Below, in pieces: positions 1-11,058 of a DNA stretch of 64,000 nucleotides; the first letter of the stretch is position 1, and each line of letters begins with the position of its first letter. The position numbers and the translations under genes are program-made. The notes under the pieces are model-generated. The model saw only the letters and a program-made list of their open reading frames with translations. It was not told where the DNA came from and made no database searches. This stretch comes from Pseudoalteromonas sp. SMS1 (GTDB taxonomy: Bacteria; Pseudomonadota; Gammaproteobacteria; Enterobacterales; Alteromonadaceae). Location of the stretch: NCBI RefSeq assembly GCF_021530565.1, contig NZ_JAKGBI010000001.1:310001-374000 (forward strand), given 5' to 3'.

Positions 1-905
1 TTTGCCTGCTCAAGCATCCCAACAAGCCTTTGCTTATGTTTATCATTTAATAGACCTGTATCAGTTTTAGGCTTGGCTTGGTCGCTGCTAAAAGATTCTT
101 TTAACTTTTCAACAAACTGCTCGTAAACAGCTTGATGTACTAGCACATAATCAGGTGCTACACAGATTTGACCACCATTCATCCGCTTTGCAAAAGCGAT
201 ATCTAATACGGCTTTTTCTATATTTGCATCGTTTAAAATAATGGCTGGTGATTTACCACCCAGTTCAAGTGTGCAAGGTATAAGGCGGCTGGCACATGCC
301 TGATAAACTAGCCTTCCCACATGGGTTGAGCCGGTAAAAAACATATGGTCAAAAGGTAATTCACTAAAGTGCCCACTGACTTCAGCTCCTCCCTCCACGA
401 CGATGCAATCTTGCTCTAAGCAAGCCAAAATGGATTTGATGACCTTATTCACGCATGGGGTGTATTCGCTCAGCTTAACCATGACTTTATTGCCCGCAGC
501 AATTGCAGTTGCCAATGGCACTAATGAAAGTTGTACTGGGTAATTCCAAGGTGCGATGATACCGACAACTCCTTTTGGCACATATTCAACATAGGTCTTT
601 GATGGGAAGAATTCGATGCCGGCGCTGCGTTGGTCGGGTTTCATCCATTGATGGAGATTGCGGCTAATATGTCCGATATGGTTCACCGCGGGGACCATAT
701 CCGCCATAACAGTATCAAATTCAGCACGATGACTAAAATCTGATTGCGCCGCAACAACTAACTCATCTTTGTTCTGTATGATAGCAGACTTCAGTGCAGC
801 TAATTTTTCAACTCTCAATGCACAGGATGTGTAAGGCTGTGCCAAAAAGGCTGCTTTTAGTCTAAACAGTGCTTGTTCTAATGCGGAATCATGCTCGGGT
901 TTCAC
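1..905 (-). CDS. Aldehyde dehydrogenase, coniferyl-aldehyde-dehydrogenase-like (3' end cut by window)
   Basis: An NAD(P)-dependent oxidation of an aldehyde to the acid is expected from the family. Translated on the minus strand, the visible 301 residues contain the ALDH cofactor-fold motif FTGSTHVGR, the general-base motif LELGGKSP, and the catalytic-cysteine segment GGQICVAPDYVLV. The APDYVL context after the Cys is typical of class 3 / coniferyl aldehyde dehydrogenases (CalB type). I chose the GTG at 905 (reading VKPEHDSALEQ) because GAGG lies 8 bases upstream and no in-frame ATG precedes the conserved region. The C-terminus lies beyond base 1. It is codirectional with the transporter at 1169-2623 but separated by 263 bases, so co-transcription is uncertain. 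The family is clear; the substrate is not. Confidence 0.88.
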   Translation of the reverse strand, partial: MKPEHDSALEQALFRLKAAFLAQPYTSCALRVEKLAALKSAIIQNKDELVVAAQSDFSHRAEFDTVMADMVPAVNHIGHISRNLHQWMKPDQRSAGIEFFPSKTYVEYVPKGVVGIIAPWNYPVQLSLVPLATAIAAGNKVMVKLSEYTPCVNKVIKSILACLEQDCIVVEGGAEVSGHFSELPFDHMFFTGSTHVGRLVYQACASRLIPCTLELGGKSPAIILNDANIEKAVLDIAFAKRMNGGQICVAPDYVLVHQAVYEQFVEKLKESFSSDQAKPKTDTGLLNDKHKQRLVGMLEQA

Positions 906-1168
906 TGACGTGCCCTCGTTTTTGTGGTTTCCAAGCTTTGCATGTTAGTGTTACCAAGTTGCGAAACTAATTTGAAGACACATGCCATAAGCACTGACGT
1001 GCCATCTTTATTTAACTACCCAGCATAGTATCAAAGAAGCTTAGAAACCACCAACTTGTTAAATCAATGTTATAACTAGTATGCCACGAAAGCGGAATAA
1101 AGCGACAAATTCAATAGAAGCGCCGTAGCACAGCCTATTTCATGCTGCGCTATAACATGCAGACAACA

Positions 1169-2623
1169 CTAAAATACAAAAACCCACTTAGCGACTGTGA
1201 GCGTCAAGATACTGATCATAGTGATAGCGATTAAGTTCAATACGAAGCCCGCTTTAACCATATCGCGTATTTTAATTTCTCCTGAGCCAAAAACAATTGC
1301 ATTTGGAGGCGTCGCAACAGGCATCATAAATGCGCAGCTAGCAGCCATCGCAGCAGGGATAATCCAAATAAGCGGTGTGCCAGTTACCTGTTCAGCCACA
1401 GGGCCAAGCAAAGGTAAAAAGCCTGCTGCAGTGGCTGTATTGCTTGTCAATTCTGTTAGAAATGTTATCAGTGCCGCAACAGCTATGACACCCAATACAA
1501 TTGGGATGGCGCTTGCACCTGCCAACAAATTTGCAATGTACTCGGCTAACCCTGAGCCTTTGATTTGACTCGCTAACGTCAAGCCCCCTCCAAACAGCAA
1601 CAGTATTCCCCAAGGGACATCTTTTGCCGCAGCCCAATCCATCACTTTTTCTTTACCATCTTTGCTTGCAGGTAACACAAATAACAAAATAGACGCAGCA
1701 ATGGCGATGCCTGTATCGGTAATATCCAGGCCTGTCCAAGTTTGCAAATATGGCCGCAGTAACCAGCCAAACACGGCAAACAGAAATACAAACAGCACAT
1801 TCTTTTGCGCAATTGACATCCTACCAAGCGCAGACAATTGAGAAGCGAAAATCTCCGATAATGCTGAGCTATTTTCTTGCTTAGACAGTTTAAATGCAAA
1901 CTTTGTTAACCATATCCAGCAAAGTAAAATCATACCAAATGTAAACGGAACGGCCACTATCATCCATTGAGCAAAACCTATTTTAATTTGATAGTTATCC
2001 CATAAATATGCCACCATCAATGCATTAGGCGCAGTGCCAATAATCGTCCCGACACCACCTAAACTGGCACTGTACGCGATAGCCAGTAGCAAAGCCTTGG
2101 CATAATTGTCACAACCATTGCCATTTTTTTGCAATACATGAATGACTGACAATGCGATAGGTAACAACATCAATGTCGTTGCAGTATTGTTAATCCACAT
2201 CGATAAAAACCCACTTACCATCATCATTGCTAGAATTTGATACTTCGGATTAGTACCGCTTTTCAACATCGTTTTAAGCGCTATTCTTTTATGTAACTGT
2301 GACTTTTCCATTGCTATGGAAATCAAAAAACCGCCCAAGAATAGAAAAATCAATGGATGCGCATACGCAGATGAAGTCGTTTTGATATCATTAATACCCA
2401 CCAGTGGCACTGCCAATAAAGGAACAAGTGACGTGACAGGGATCGGAACAGCTTCACTGACCCACCAAACAGCGAGCCACATAGCAAGGCCAGCGGTTCT
2501 CCAACCTGGCTCAGATAACCCCTCAGGACCGTTGGTAAAACATGTAATCAGAAAAAGAAATGGGCCTAAAAAGAGCCACAAATGATTGTAGTGTGCACTG
2601 CCTTTATTCATTGTATCTGTCAT
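1169..2623 (-). CDS. DASS/SLC13-family sodium:dicarboxylate (anion) symporter
   Basis: Inner-membrane sodium-coupled uptake of C4-dicarboxylates such as succinate is the usual role of this family (VcINDY type). The 484-residue protein is hydrophobic throughout. It carries both duplicated signature loops: NNTATTLMLLP near residues 145-155, where most relatives have SNT, and SNTATAAGFLPLL near 395, followed by the family segment PVATPPNAIVFGSG. The change of Ser to Asn in the first SNT motif is worth noting, since this loop binds sodium and the carboxylate. There is no clear Shine-Dalgarno; a second ATG four codons downstream (MNKGSAHYN) is an alternative start. Sulfate or citrate cannot be ruled out as substrates from sequence alone. 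Confidence 0.9.
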   Translation of the reverse strand: MTDTMNKGSAHYNHLWLFLGPFLFLITCFTNGPEGLSEPGWRTAGLAMWLAVWWVSEAVPIPVTSLVPLLAVPLVGINDIKTTSSAYAHPLIFLFLGGFLISIAMEKSQLHKRIALKTMLKSGTNPKYQILAMMMVSGFLSMWINNTATTLMLLPIALSVIHVLQKNGNGCDNYAKALLLAIAYSASLGGVGTIIGTAPNALMVAYLWDNYQIKIGFAQWMIVAVPFTFGMILLCWIWLTKFAFKLSKQENSSALSEIFASQLSALGRMSIAQKNVLFVFLFAVFGWLLRPYLQTWTGLDITDTGIAIAASILLFVLPASKDGKEKVMDWAAAKDVPWGILLLFGGGLTLASQIKGSGLAEYIANLLAGASAIPIVLGVIAVAALITFLTELTSNTATAAGFLPLLGPVAEQVTGTPLIWIIPAAMAASCAFMMPVATPPNAIVFGSGEIKIRDMVKAGFVLNLIAITMISILTLTVAKWVFVF

Positions 2624-2745
2624 TTTTGTATTTTTTATAATTATGCTTTGTAAATAAGGAGGCAGTATGAATCACATCGGACATAACGACAAGACAGACC
2701 AGCCTTTCAAGGCACTAAAGTAGTTAATTTAATGGTATATTTATG

Positions 2746-2781
2746 GCGTTACTGGTAGTTGTGTTTTCCCACCAGTAACGC
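2746..2781 (-). terminator. Hairpin downstream of the M28 aminopeptidase gene
   Basis: A perfect 11-bp inverted repeat (GCGTTACTGGT / ACCAGTAACGC) with a 14-base loop lies 15 bases past the stop codon of the M28 gene. There is no T-run after the stem on the minus strand, so it may act as a transcript-stabilising 3' hairpin as much as a terminator. Confidence 0.6.
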
Positions 2782-2796
2782 ATTGAAGAATACCCT

Positions 2797-4320
2797 CTAC
2801 TTCGCACTGTAAGTAAGTGAGACGCCTGAAGACTGCGAGTATCCTCTTATGTCAAAGTGCCATGTTCCAGCGGTTGGCAAATTGAATGTGCAACTCTCGT
2901 TGTTTCCGTACAAATATGGTCTGCATCGGTAGGTGGAAGTTGAAGAAGCTGTGCCAAAGTTCACATACAAGTCTGCATCTCCGGTACCGCCAGAGATTGA
3001 AACTTTAAGTTCTTGATAGCCAGCACCAAGTGCTACGCTAAAGCGTTGCCATTGACTTGAACCGATATCTATTCCCGTAATCACTTTTTGTATCGGTGTC
3101 GGATCGGTTGGCGGCGGTGGAGGTGCACTGCCCGCTGTTTTTGCAAGTTCTGCCACATAGGCAGCAGCCAATTTCGCAAAGTTAATTGAGTGGCTTGCAT
3201 CAAACCCCGTATCATTGGCGGTGTGAATATTGCGGTTCGCCTCTCTCATTCGAGACTCAAAAGGGAAAGAAGCAGCAATCCCCTGTTGATACCAAGAGGC
3301 ATGATCGGAACAGCCATAGCCACATCGATCGAACCCATAGTTTAGACTTGGCAAATAAGTATCTAAGAGTTGGCTCATAAATGTATTTTGTGCGCTGTTT
3401 GTATAATCAGTAATAAAGACAATGTCATAACTTCCCCCTTTGTTTCCTGACATATCAAACTGTGCCATACCCACAACATTTTTGCCTTGTGCCACATAAT
3501 CAGCAGCAATCGCTTTAGATCCTCTTAAGCCAACTTCCTCAGCTGCATATCCCATAATTTGTATGGTTCTTTGAGGTTTAAACTCAGAGTTGACAATTGC
3601 TTTTAGTACTTCGCTCAGTACAGCTATCCCTGATGCATTGTCATCAGCACCAGGAGCTCGACCATTACTGGAATTCGAACTATTAATAGAATCCAAATGA
3701 CCGCCGATAATCACTATTTCATCAGCCTTTTCCCGCCCGGGAATCGTCGCGATAACTGAAGGCTGTGCCCAACTATGTGCGTACTGCTCAACACTAATAT
3801 CGGTTCTGCTTTTAGAAATATCCGTCCAGTGCTGTTTCACCCAATTGGATGCATCTACTCCGGATTGTTGTGTGTAATACCGATTGTAAAATGACATCAA
3901 CGAATTCACCGTACTGTCTAGGCCAGTTGTTGAAACCCGAGATATGAGATCTTGTACCGTGTCACCATTGTCAATGGTATAAGCTTGCGTTGGCTGAGTC
4001 TGATGCGCTCGCGCTAATTGCGACAAATACTGCTGGGCATCCAATTCACTGTCATGGGCCACGAAACCACCACATCGATGGTAATGGTCGTGCATAAAGT
4101 GACTTAGTGCAAAGTGTTCCTGTTCATCCACCAGCAATACATCGACATCCGCCGAATTGGAGATAGCACTTTGATACGCAGTGCCCTTTAACGCATTTTC
4201 TAGTTGGTAATGATGGCTTGCTTGTGATTCGATGGTTATCCACTTAGGTGTGAGTTCAGTGTTTGCAAAGGCAGGCAAAACAATGCACACCGCCATCGTT
4301 AATAAGGCTTTTGTACACAT
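2797..4320 (-). CDS. Secreted M28 leucyl aminopeptidase with C-terminal PPC domain
   Basis: Extracellular di-zinc aminopeptidase resembling the Vibrio proteolyticus enzyme. A signal peptide (residues 1-19, ending PAFA) is followed by a propeptide and the M28 domain. Metal ligands can be read: His208 (GGHLD), Asp226 or 227 (GADDNASG), Glu262 with catalytic Glu261 (AAEEVGL), Asp289 (QFDMSG) and His366 (NIHTAND). Cys333 and Cys337 (DRCGYGCSDH) match the disulfide of the Vibrio enzyme. After a PPPPPTDPTP linker, a bacterial pre-peptidase C-terminal (PPC) domain fills residues 410-507; such domains are usually removed during maturation. It lies 63 bases downstream of the M4 protease gene in the same direction, so the pair probably works together: endoprotease first, then release of N-terminal residues. 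Confidence 0.93.
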   Translation of the reverse strand: MCTKALLTMAVCIVLPAFANTELTPKWITIESQASHHYQLENALKGTAYQSAISNSADVDVLLVDEQEHFALSHFMHDHYHRCGGFVAHDSELDAQQYLSQLARAHQTQPTQAYTIDNGDTVQDLISRVSTTGLDSTVNSLMSFYNRYYTQQSGVDASNWVKQHWTDISKSRTDISVEQYAHSWAQPSVIATIPGREKADEIVIIGGHLDSINSSNSSNGRAPGADDNASGIAVLSEVLKAIVNSEFKPQRTIQIMGYAAEEVGLRGSKAIAADYVAQGKNVVGMAQFDMSGNKGGSYDIVFITDYTNSAQNTFMSQLLDTYLPSLNYGFDRCGYGCSDHASWYQQGIAASFPFESRMREANRNIHTANDTGFDASHSINFAKLAAAYVAELAKTAGSAPPPPPTDPTPIQKVITGIDIGSSQWQRFSVALGAGYQELKVSISGGTGDADLYVNFGTASSTSTYRCRPYLYGNNESCTFNLPTAGTWHFDIRGYSQSSGVSLTYSAK

Positions 4321-4347
4321 AATTGTTCCTTTAAAGAGGGGTTAAGT

Positions 4348-4370
4348 TGAGGCGGTAGAACACCGCCTCA
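4348..4370 (-). other. Intergenic hairpin between the M4 and M28 peptidase genes
   Basis: A perfect 9-bp inverted repeat (TGAGGCGGT / ACCGCCTCA) with a 5-base loop starts 14 bases after the M4 stop and ends 28 bases before the M28 start. There is no T-run. It could attenuate read-through or protect the 3' end of the M4 message, giving different levels of the two enzymes from one transcript (inference). Confidence 0.5.
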
Positions 4371-4383
4371 CCCTTTGGCGAAG

Positions 4384-7260
<2,877 letters not shown>

Positions 7261-9252
7261 CTAAAACTTATAAGTGTAACGCATTCTGACTTGCCGACCT
7301 CTTTGAGGTACTCTGCCATCGTACCGCCTGGGGTCAAACGCATCCGTTTCTTTGTCAAACAAGTTTTGAATTTGCAAAGCAATCCCTTGAGATTCATCCA
7401 AACGCCAACTTACCGTAGCACCAAATATCCAATGACTCGGTTGCCTGTAAGGCGAAAAATCGGGATCATCTGGTAATTCGAAAGGAATCACTGTAATACC
7501 ATCTCGCCACAAACCATTCAATGCATATTGAAATTCGCCAGCCTTGAAATTAAACACCAAAGATCCGAATTTTTTGTAGCTTGGGTTAAAGGGCAAATCA
7601 ATGTATTGAGTAAACGTCGTACTCAACCACGCATTTTTTGATATATGAACAGAACCATTAAACTCAATACCTTGCATACTGGTTTCGAACACATTATCAA
7701 ATGTAAACCGCGTTTGTGCTTCGTCGACAGGGATCAAATTTATAAAGTCTTCTAACTCATTGTCAAATACTACCAAGTCCACTTGCCAATCTTGATCTTG
7801 AATATGCCAAACTAGCTCAGTGGTTTTCACGTACTCAGCTTTTAAGTTGGGGTTTCCTTGCGTCACTTCATCGTTTGAATTCAGTTCATTGCTCACCGGC
7901 ACCCGGAAAGATTCACCGTATTGTAGTTTAAAGGTATGTTTGGGGTTAAAACGATAAATTACCGCAAGTCTGGGTGAAAGCTTTTTGTCGATGTCCAACA
8001 CATCATCAAATCTCGCACCAGTGAAAATGGTCACATCATCATTTACGGTATACTTCGCTTGCACGTACGCTGCATATGAGTCAAAGTCCTGTTTAAGCGA
8101 CGTAAATGGAGCGTAGTCTTTAATTACTCGAAGCCCCCCTAAATAGAATGCTTCTGCTGGGAGTACGATCTGTTGTTGAGGGTCGTAATAATTGGTGTAT
8201 ACGTCTGCTCGAGACTGCTCTTCCCACGAATATTCTCCACCGATTATAATATTCAGTGCCTCACTGTGGTCATAGACAAACTCGGTGTTCAAAGTGAGGT
8301 CTTTTGATTGCCAACGAGGTCCGACAAATAACCCATGCGCTAGGCCTAACTCTTCCGCTGTTGCAATTTGCCCACTGCTCTTTATATCGTGCTTGATAAA
8401 CTCTACTTTCGTTTTATTACGCAATGACTCTGAGAGTGTGTCTTCAAATTCTAGTTGCATCCCTAAATTACGACTGGTGTACTCATTCTCTTTGGACTCA
8501 CCGGATAAATTGATAAATTCATCTAAGCGAGTTTCAGTATTGTGAATGGAAAATTGCCAGTTGTGCCACTTCATATCAATTTCAACAAAACGGCCGTCAA
8601 CGGGATCCCGAACGCCTTGCTCGAAATACTTATCGCCGTCATCACGATACAAAGACGCATTGATATTTAGCTCGATCCCATTTTCAAAGCCCTGATGCAT
8701 ACTCATTGCACCTTGATACATCCCTTTGTCACCCACTGCTGCCATCAGTCTATTGTCATTTTTTCTGGTAACGATATTCATTACCCCTAAAAATGCATTA
8801 CTGCCATACAATGCGGACCCTGGCCCTCGGATAAACTCTACCCTTTCAACTACTTCAACAGGAATAAAAGGGGCATAAACAGACGCTTTGCCAAATGAAG
8901 ATTCGTTGAGCCGCTGACCATTCAACATAACCAAAACGTTACCACTGTCTAAGTACACGCCGCGGGCGTGCTCTTTTGGTACCGCACCTACCCAATCACC
9001 TCGCGTGGATTGCATACCAGGGACAAAATTCATCAGCTCATACACATTAGCGACACCCAACAACTGGATATGCTGTTGATTAAAAACGGTAATACTTGAG
9101 GGGACTGAGGTAGACGTTTCAGCAGTTTTAGTTGCCAATGTAATATTAACATCAAGCAATTCTTCAAAGCTCAACTCAAACAAGTCTTCTTGAGATGCGT
9201 TGCTGGTAGCGCTTATAAAAGTGGCAAGAATTAGAGGGACTGTTTTTTTCAT
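7261..9252 (-). CDS. TonB-dependent outer-membrane receptor
   Basis: Outer-membrane active-transport receptor of 663 residues. A signal peptide (MKKTVPLILATFISATSNA) is followed by the segment LFELSFEELLDVNITLATK, then the plug domain (about 45-160) with VEFIRGPGSALYGSNAFLGV, a typical plug motif. The rest is a beta-barrel with an aromatic C-terminal strand ending YTYKF. It is of the compact type related to BtuB, siderophore and colicin receptors; the ligand cannot be told. No convincing Fur box is visible upstream, but the 5' leader can fold over the ribosome-binding site. No partner gene is adjacent. Confidence 0.9.
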   Translation of the reverse strand: MKKTVPLILATFISATSNASQEDLFELSFEELLDVNITLATKTAETSTSVPSSITVFNQQHIQLLGVANVYELMNFVPGMQSTRGDWVGAVPKEHARGVYLDSGNVLVMLNGQRLNESSFGKASVYAPFIPVEVVERVEFIRGPGSALYGSNAFLGVMNIVTRKNDNRLMAAVGDKGMYQGAMSMHQGFENGIELNINASLYRDDGDKYFEQGVRDPVDGRFVEIDMKWHNWQFSIHNTETRLDEFINLSGESKENEYTSRNLGMQLEFEDTLSESLRNKTKVEFIKHDIKSSGQIATAEELGLAHGLFVGPRWQSKDLTLNTEFVYDHSEALNIIIGGEYSWEEQSRADVYTNYYDPQQQIVLPAEAFYLGGLRVIKDYAPFTSLKQDFDSYAAYVQAKYTVNDDVTIFTGARFDDVLDIDKKLSPRLAVIYRFNPKHTFKLQYGESFRVPVSNELNSNDEVTQGNPNLKAEYVKTTELVWHIQDQDWQVDLVVFDNELEDFINLIPVDEAQTRFTFDNVFETSMQGIEFNGSVHISKNAWLSTTFTQYIDLPFNPSYKKFGSLVFNFKAGEFQYALNGLWRDGITVIPFELPDDPDFSPYRQPSHWIFGATVSWRLDESQGIALQIQNLFDKETDAFDPRRYDGRVPQRGRQVRMRYTYKF

Positions 9253-9255
9253 TTT

Positions 9256-9285
9256 GAGCCTTACTACTTACACGATAGTAAGCTC
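9256..9285 (-). promoter_or_regulatory. 5'-UTR hairpin over the ribosome-binding site of the TonB receptor
   Basis: On the minus strand GAGCTTACTA pairs with TAGTAAGGCTC (one bulged G), with a 9-base loop. The right arm contains the AAGG that serves as Shine-Dalgarno, and it ends 3 bases before the ATG at 9252. Such a fold could limit translation until melted or bound; the function is inferred. Confidence 0.4.
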
Positions 9286-9391
9286 ATGTTTAAATAAAGA
9301 AAACTTTATCTAACTTTGGCTTACACAGTTACCGTCCATACAACTTAATAATACGCATGATATGCAACTGTGCAAGTTTTTGCTTATGTTT

Positions 9392-9664
9392 TTACGCCGT
9401 TTGTAATTTCTTTGCTTTGAAATACTTATAAAGGCCGATAAGTGACGCTGCGATCCAGAATAATTCGATCACGAAGCTTGCAAGATTAAAGTTGTAACAT
9501 AAGCTAATGAGCAGCAAGATTGCTCCTGTGAGGTTCATGAGGTTATATTTGAGGCCGTCTGGTGCGACTTTTTCTAGCTGTAGTAAAAAGAAAGCACCAA
9601 CAACAAGAAAAGTGCCTGTCATACCAATAACGTCAAATAAGATATCAATCATGTTTTTGTCCAT
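9392..9664 (-). CDS. Small membrane protein, CBU_0592-like
   Basis: A 90-residue protein with about three hydrophobic segments (roughly 8-27, 45-60 and 62-80) and a basic tail (YKYFKAKKLQTA). The pattern, with DVIGMTGTFLVVGAFFLLQ and a central YNLMNLTGAILLLISL, matches the small inner-membrane family named after Coxiella CBU_0592, often found beside transporters or regulators. Its function is unknown. MIDILFDVIG, four codons in, is an equally possible start; neither has a clear ribosome-binding site. Confidence 0.7.
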   Translation of the reverse strand: MDKNMIDILFDVIGMTGTFLVVGAFFLLQLEKVAPDGLKYNLMNLTGAILLLISLCYNFNLASFVIELFWIAASLIGLYKYFKAKKLQTA

Positions 9665-9800
9665 AGATTTTGTGGATACTCACCCAAACACGCTGGCCCT
9701 ACTCCATGGGAAGGGTGACTTTCAATCGTTGAAACAGCACAAACTTTAAAAGTATGGCTAATATCAATTGCAATCTACAGGATAAATGTCCGCTAATTAT

Positions 9801-10052
9801 CTATTTGAAAGTGACTTTATTTCCCACTATTTTCAGTGCTGGCGCACCTCTTATGAGTGTCTTTCGAGAAAACTCTTGCTCGCAATTGGGGCAATGTGTT
9901 TGATTGATTGTATGATCAACGCTAATTCTTTCGACAAAGCACTTTATTAAATTTCCTTTTCCTCCTTTTCGATACTTGAATAACTGCGTTTTACATTTCG
10001 AACAAAATATATCAACTGTACGAATTGGCCCTTTTTTATTTGGCTTAGCCAC
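9801..10052 (-). CDS. Small zinc-ribbon protein, unknown function
   Basis: An 83-residue basic protein with two CxxC knuckles, FCSKCKTQ (about 17-20) and HCPNCEQEF (about 54-57), the layout of a zinc ribbon. The GTG start at 10052 follows directly on the stop codon of the DUF1761 gene (TAAGTG), with GGGAG 10 bases upstream, so the two are translationally coupled. I do not recognise a named family. Confidence 0.65.
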   Translation of the reverse strand: MAKPNKKGPIRTVDIFCSKCKTQLFKYRKGGKGNLIKCFVERISVDHTINQTHCPNCEQEFSRKTLIRGAPALKIVGNKVTFK

Positions 10053-10472
10053 TTAGTTAAAGCTCCCTACAACAAATCCAATTAATGTAAATTGTAACGT
10101 GTGATATCCCGCATTGACCAGAAACAGCTTCAAGGGTCTTTGTTCAAACAAGTAACTCACACCAAAAGAAGTACCGACAAACACCACGCCAATTCCCATA
10201 CCATATAACATCGTATCCAAAGCCGAAGGTGACGTTCCAACTGCAAGTGCCACGCCGGCTGACGCGAGTAAGCAAAATATAAAAGCGCCAAGGAAAATCA
10301 TTTTGTGATTTGCATTTTTCAGGTCAAGCTCCGTTAAACCCGCACCTTCTAACCACGCCTGCTGAAACATCAAGGGAGAATACCAGACTCCACCTAACAC
10401 AAAAGAACCAATTGCGCTTAGCAATACGGCAAATACGTTCACTTCAAATAAATACATAGATACTTGCCCCAT
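10053..10472 (-). CDS. DUF1761 family membrane protein
   Basis: A 139-residue four-helix inner-membrane protein. GSFVLGGVWYSPLMF near the N-terminus and a C-terminal NAGYHTLQFTLIGFVVGS match DUF1761, a family of unknown function. It is the first gene of a two-gene unit with the zinc-ribbon protein immediately downstream. Confidence 0.8.
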   Translation of the reverse strand: MGQVSMYLFEVNVFAVLLSAIGSFVLGGVWYSPLMFQQAWLEGAGLTELDLKNANHKMIFLGAFIFCLLASAGVALAVGTSPSALDTMLYGMGIGVVFVGTSFGVSYLFEQRPLKLFLVNAGYHTLQFTLIGFVVGSFN

Positions 10473-10536
10473 TATCTCGTTAATTTCAATTTAGTTAATA
10501 ACTGAGAAATGAGCAATGTCGCTTAGACCTTTATAG

Positions 10537-11058
10537 TCACTTAGTAACGGGGCGTTTTTGCAATTTTCGCTGCAATGTTCTTCTATGCATATTCAACTGC
10601 CTTGCAGTTTCCGAAACATTGCCGCCATTTGCTTGCAACGTTTGTTGAATATGTTCCCACTCTAATCGCTCTGGAGACATTGTAGACTCGAAGCAGCTCT
10701 GTACTTCAACATTTTCCCCTAGTAACTTTTTAGCAATCAATTTTGTATCTGCGGGTTTAGTTAAATAATCATCAGCCCCTAACTTAATCGCCTCAACCGC
10801 CGTCGCAATGCTCGCAAAACCGGTCAGTAAAACCAGCTTGCATTCGGGTAACGTCTCACGGATTTTCGCAATATAGTGAAGCCCAGAACCATGTTCTAGT
10901 TTCATATCGAGCAAAACAAAATTAGGCGCGAACTGTAAACATGTATCAATTATTTCTGATTCCACATTAACGCACTGACAATCAAAACCCATTTTTGCCA
11001 TTCTACGCGCCAACGTATTAGAAAAAGCGATATCGTCCTCAATAATCAATAACTTCAT
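10537..11058 (-). CDS. RegA/PrrA/ActR-type response regulator
   Basis: Cytoplasmic DNA-binding response regulator. Residues 1-120 form a receiver with acidic pocket E7-D8-D9, phosphoacceptor Asp51 (FVLLDMKLEHGSG) and the conserved Lys in DDYLTKPAD. The last 45 residues are a Fis-type helix-turn-helix (GNVSETARQLNMHRRTLQRKL). At 173 residues with no AAA+ domain this is the RegA/PrrA/ActR architecture, which in other bacteria controls redox-dependent respiration genes. Its ATG overlaps the stop of the sensor gene by 4 bases (ATGA), so sensor and regulator are co-translated. Confidence 0.9.
   Translation of the reverse strand: MKLLIIEDDIAFSNTLARRMAKMGFDCQCVNVESEIIDTCLQFAPNFVLLDMKLEHGSGLHYIAKIRETLPECKLVLLTGFASIATAVEAIKLGADDYLTKPADTKLIAKKLLGENVEVQSCFESTMSPERLEWEHIQQTLQANGGNVSETARQLNMHRRTLQRKLQKRPVTK

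Noticed and set aside
1197-1568. 123-codon plus-strand frame inside the DASS transporter
   Set aside because: It is antisense to conserved transporter helices and has no independent support.
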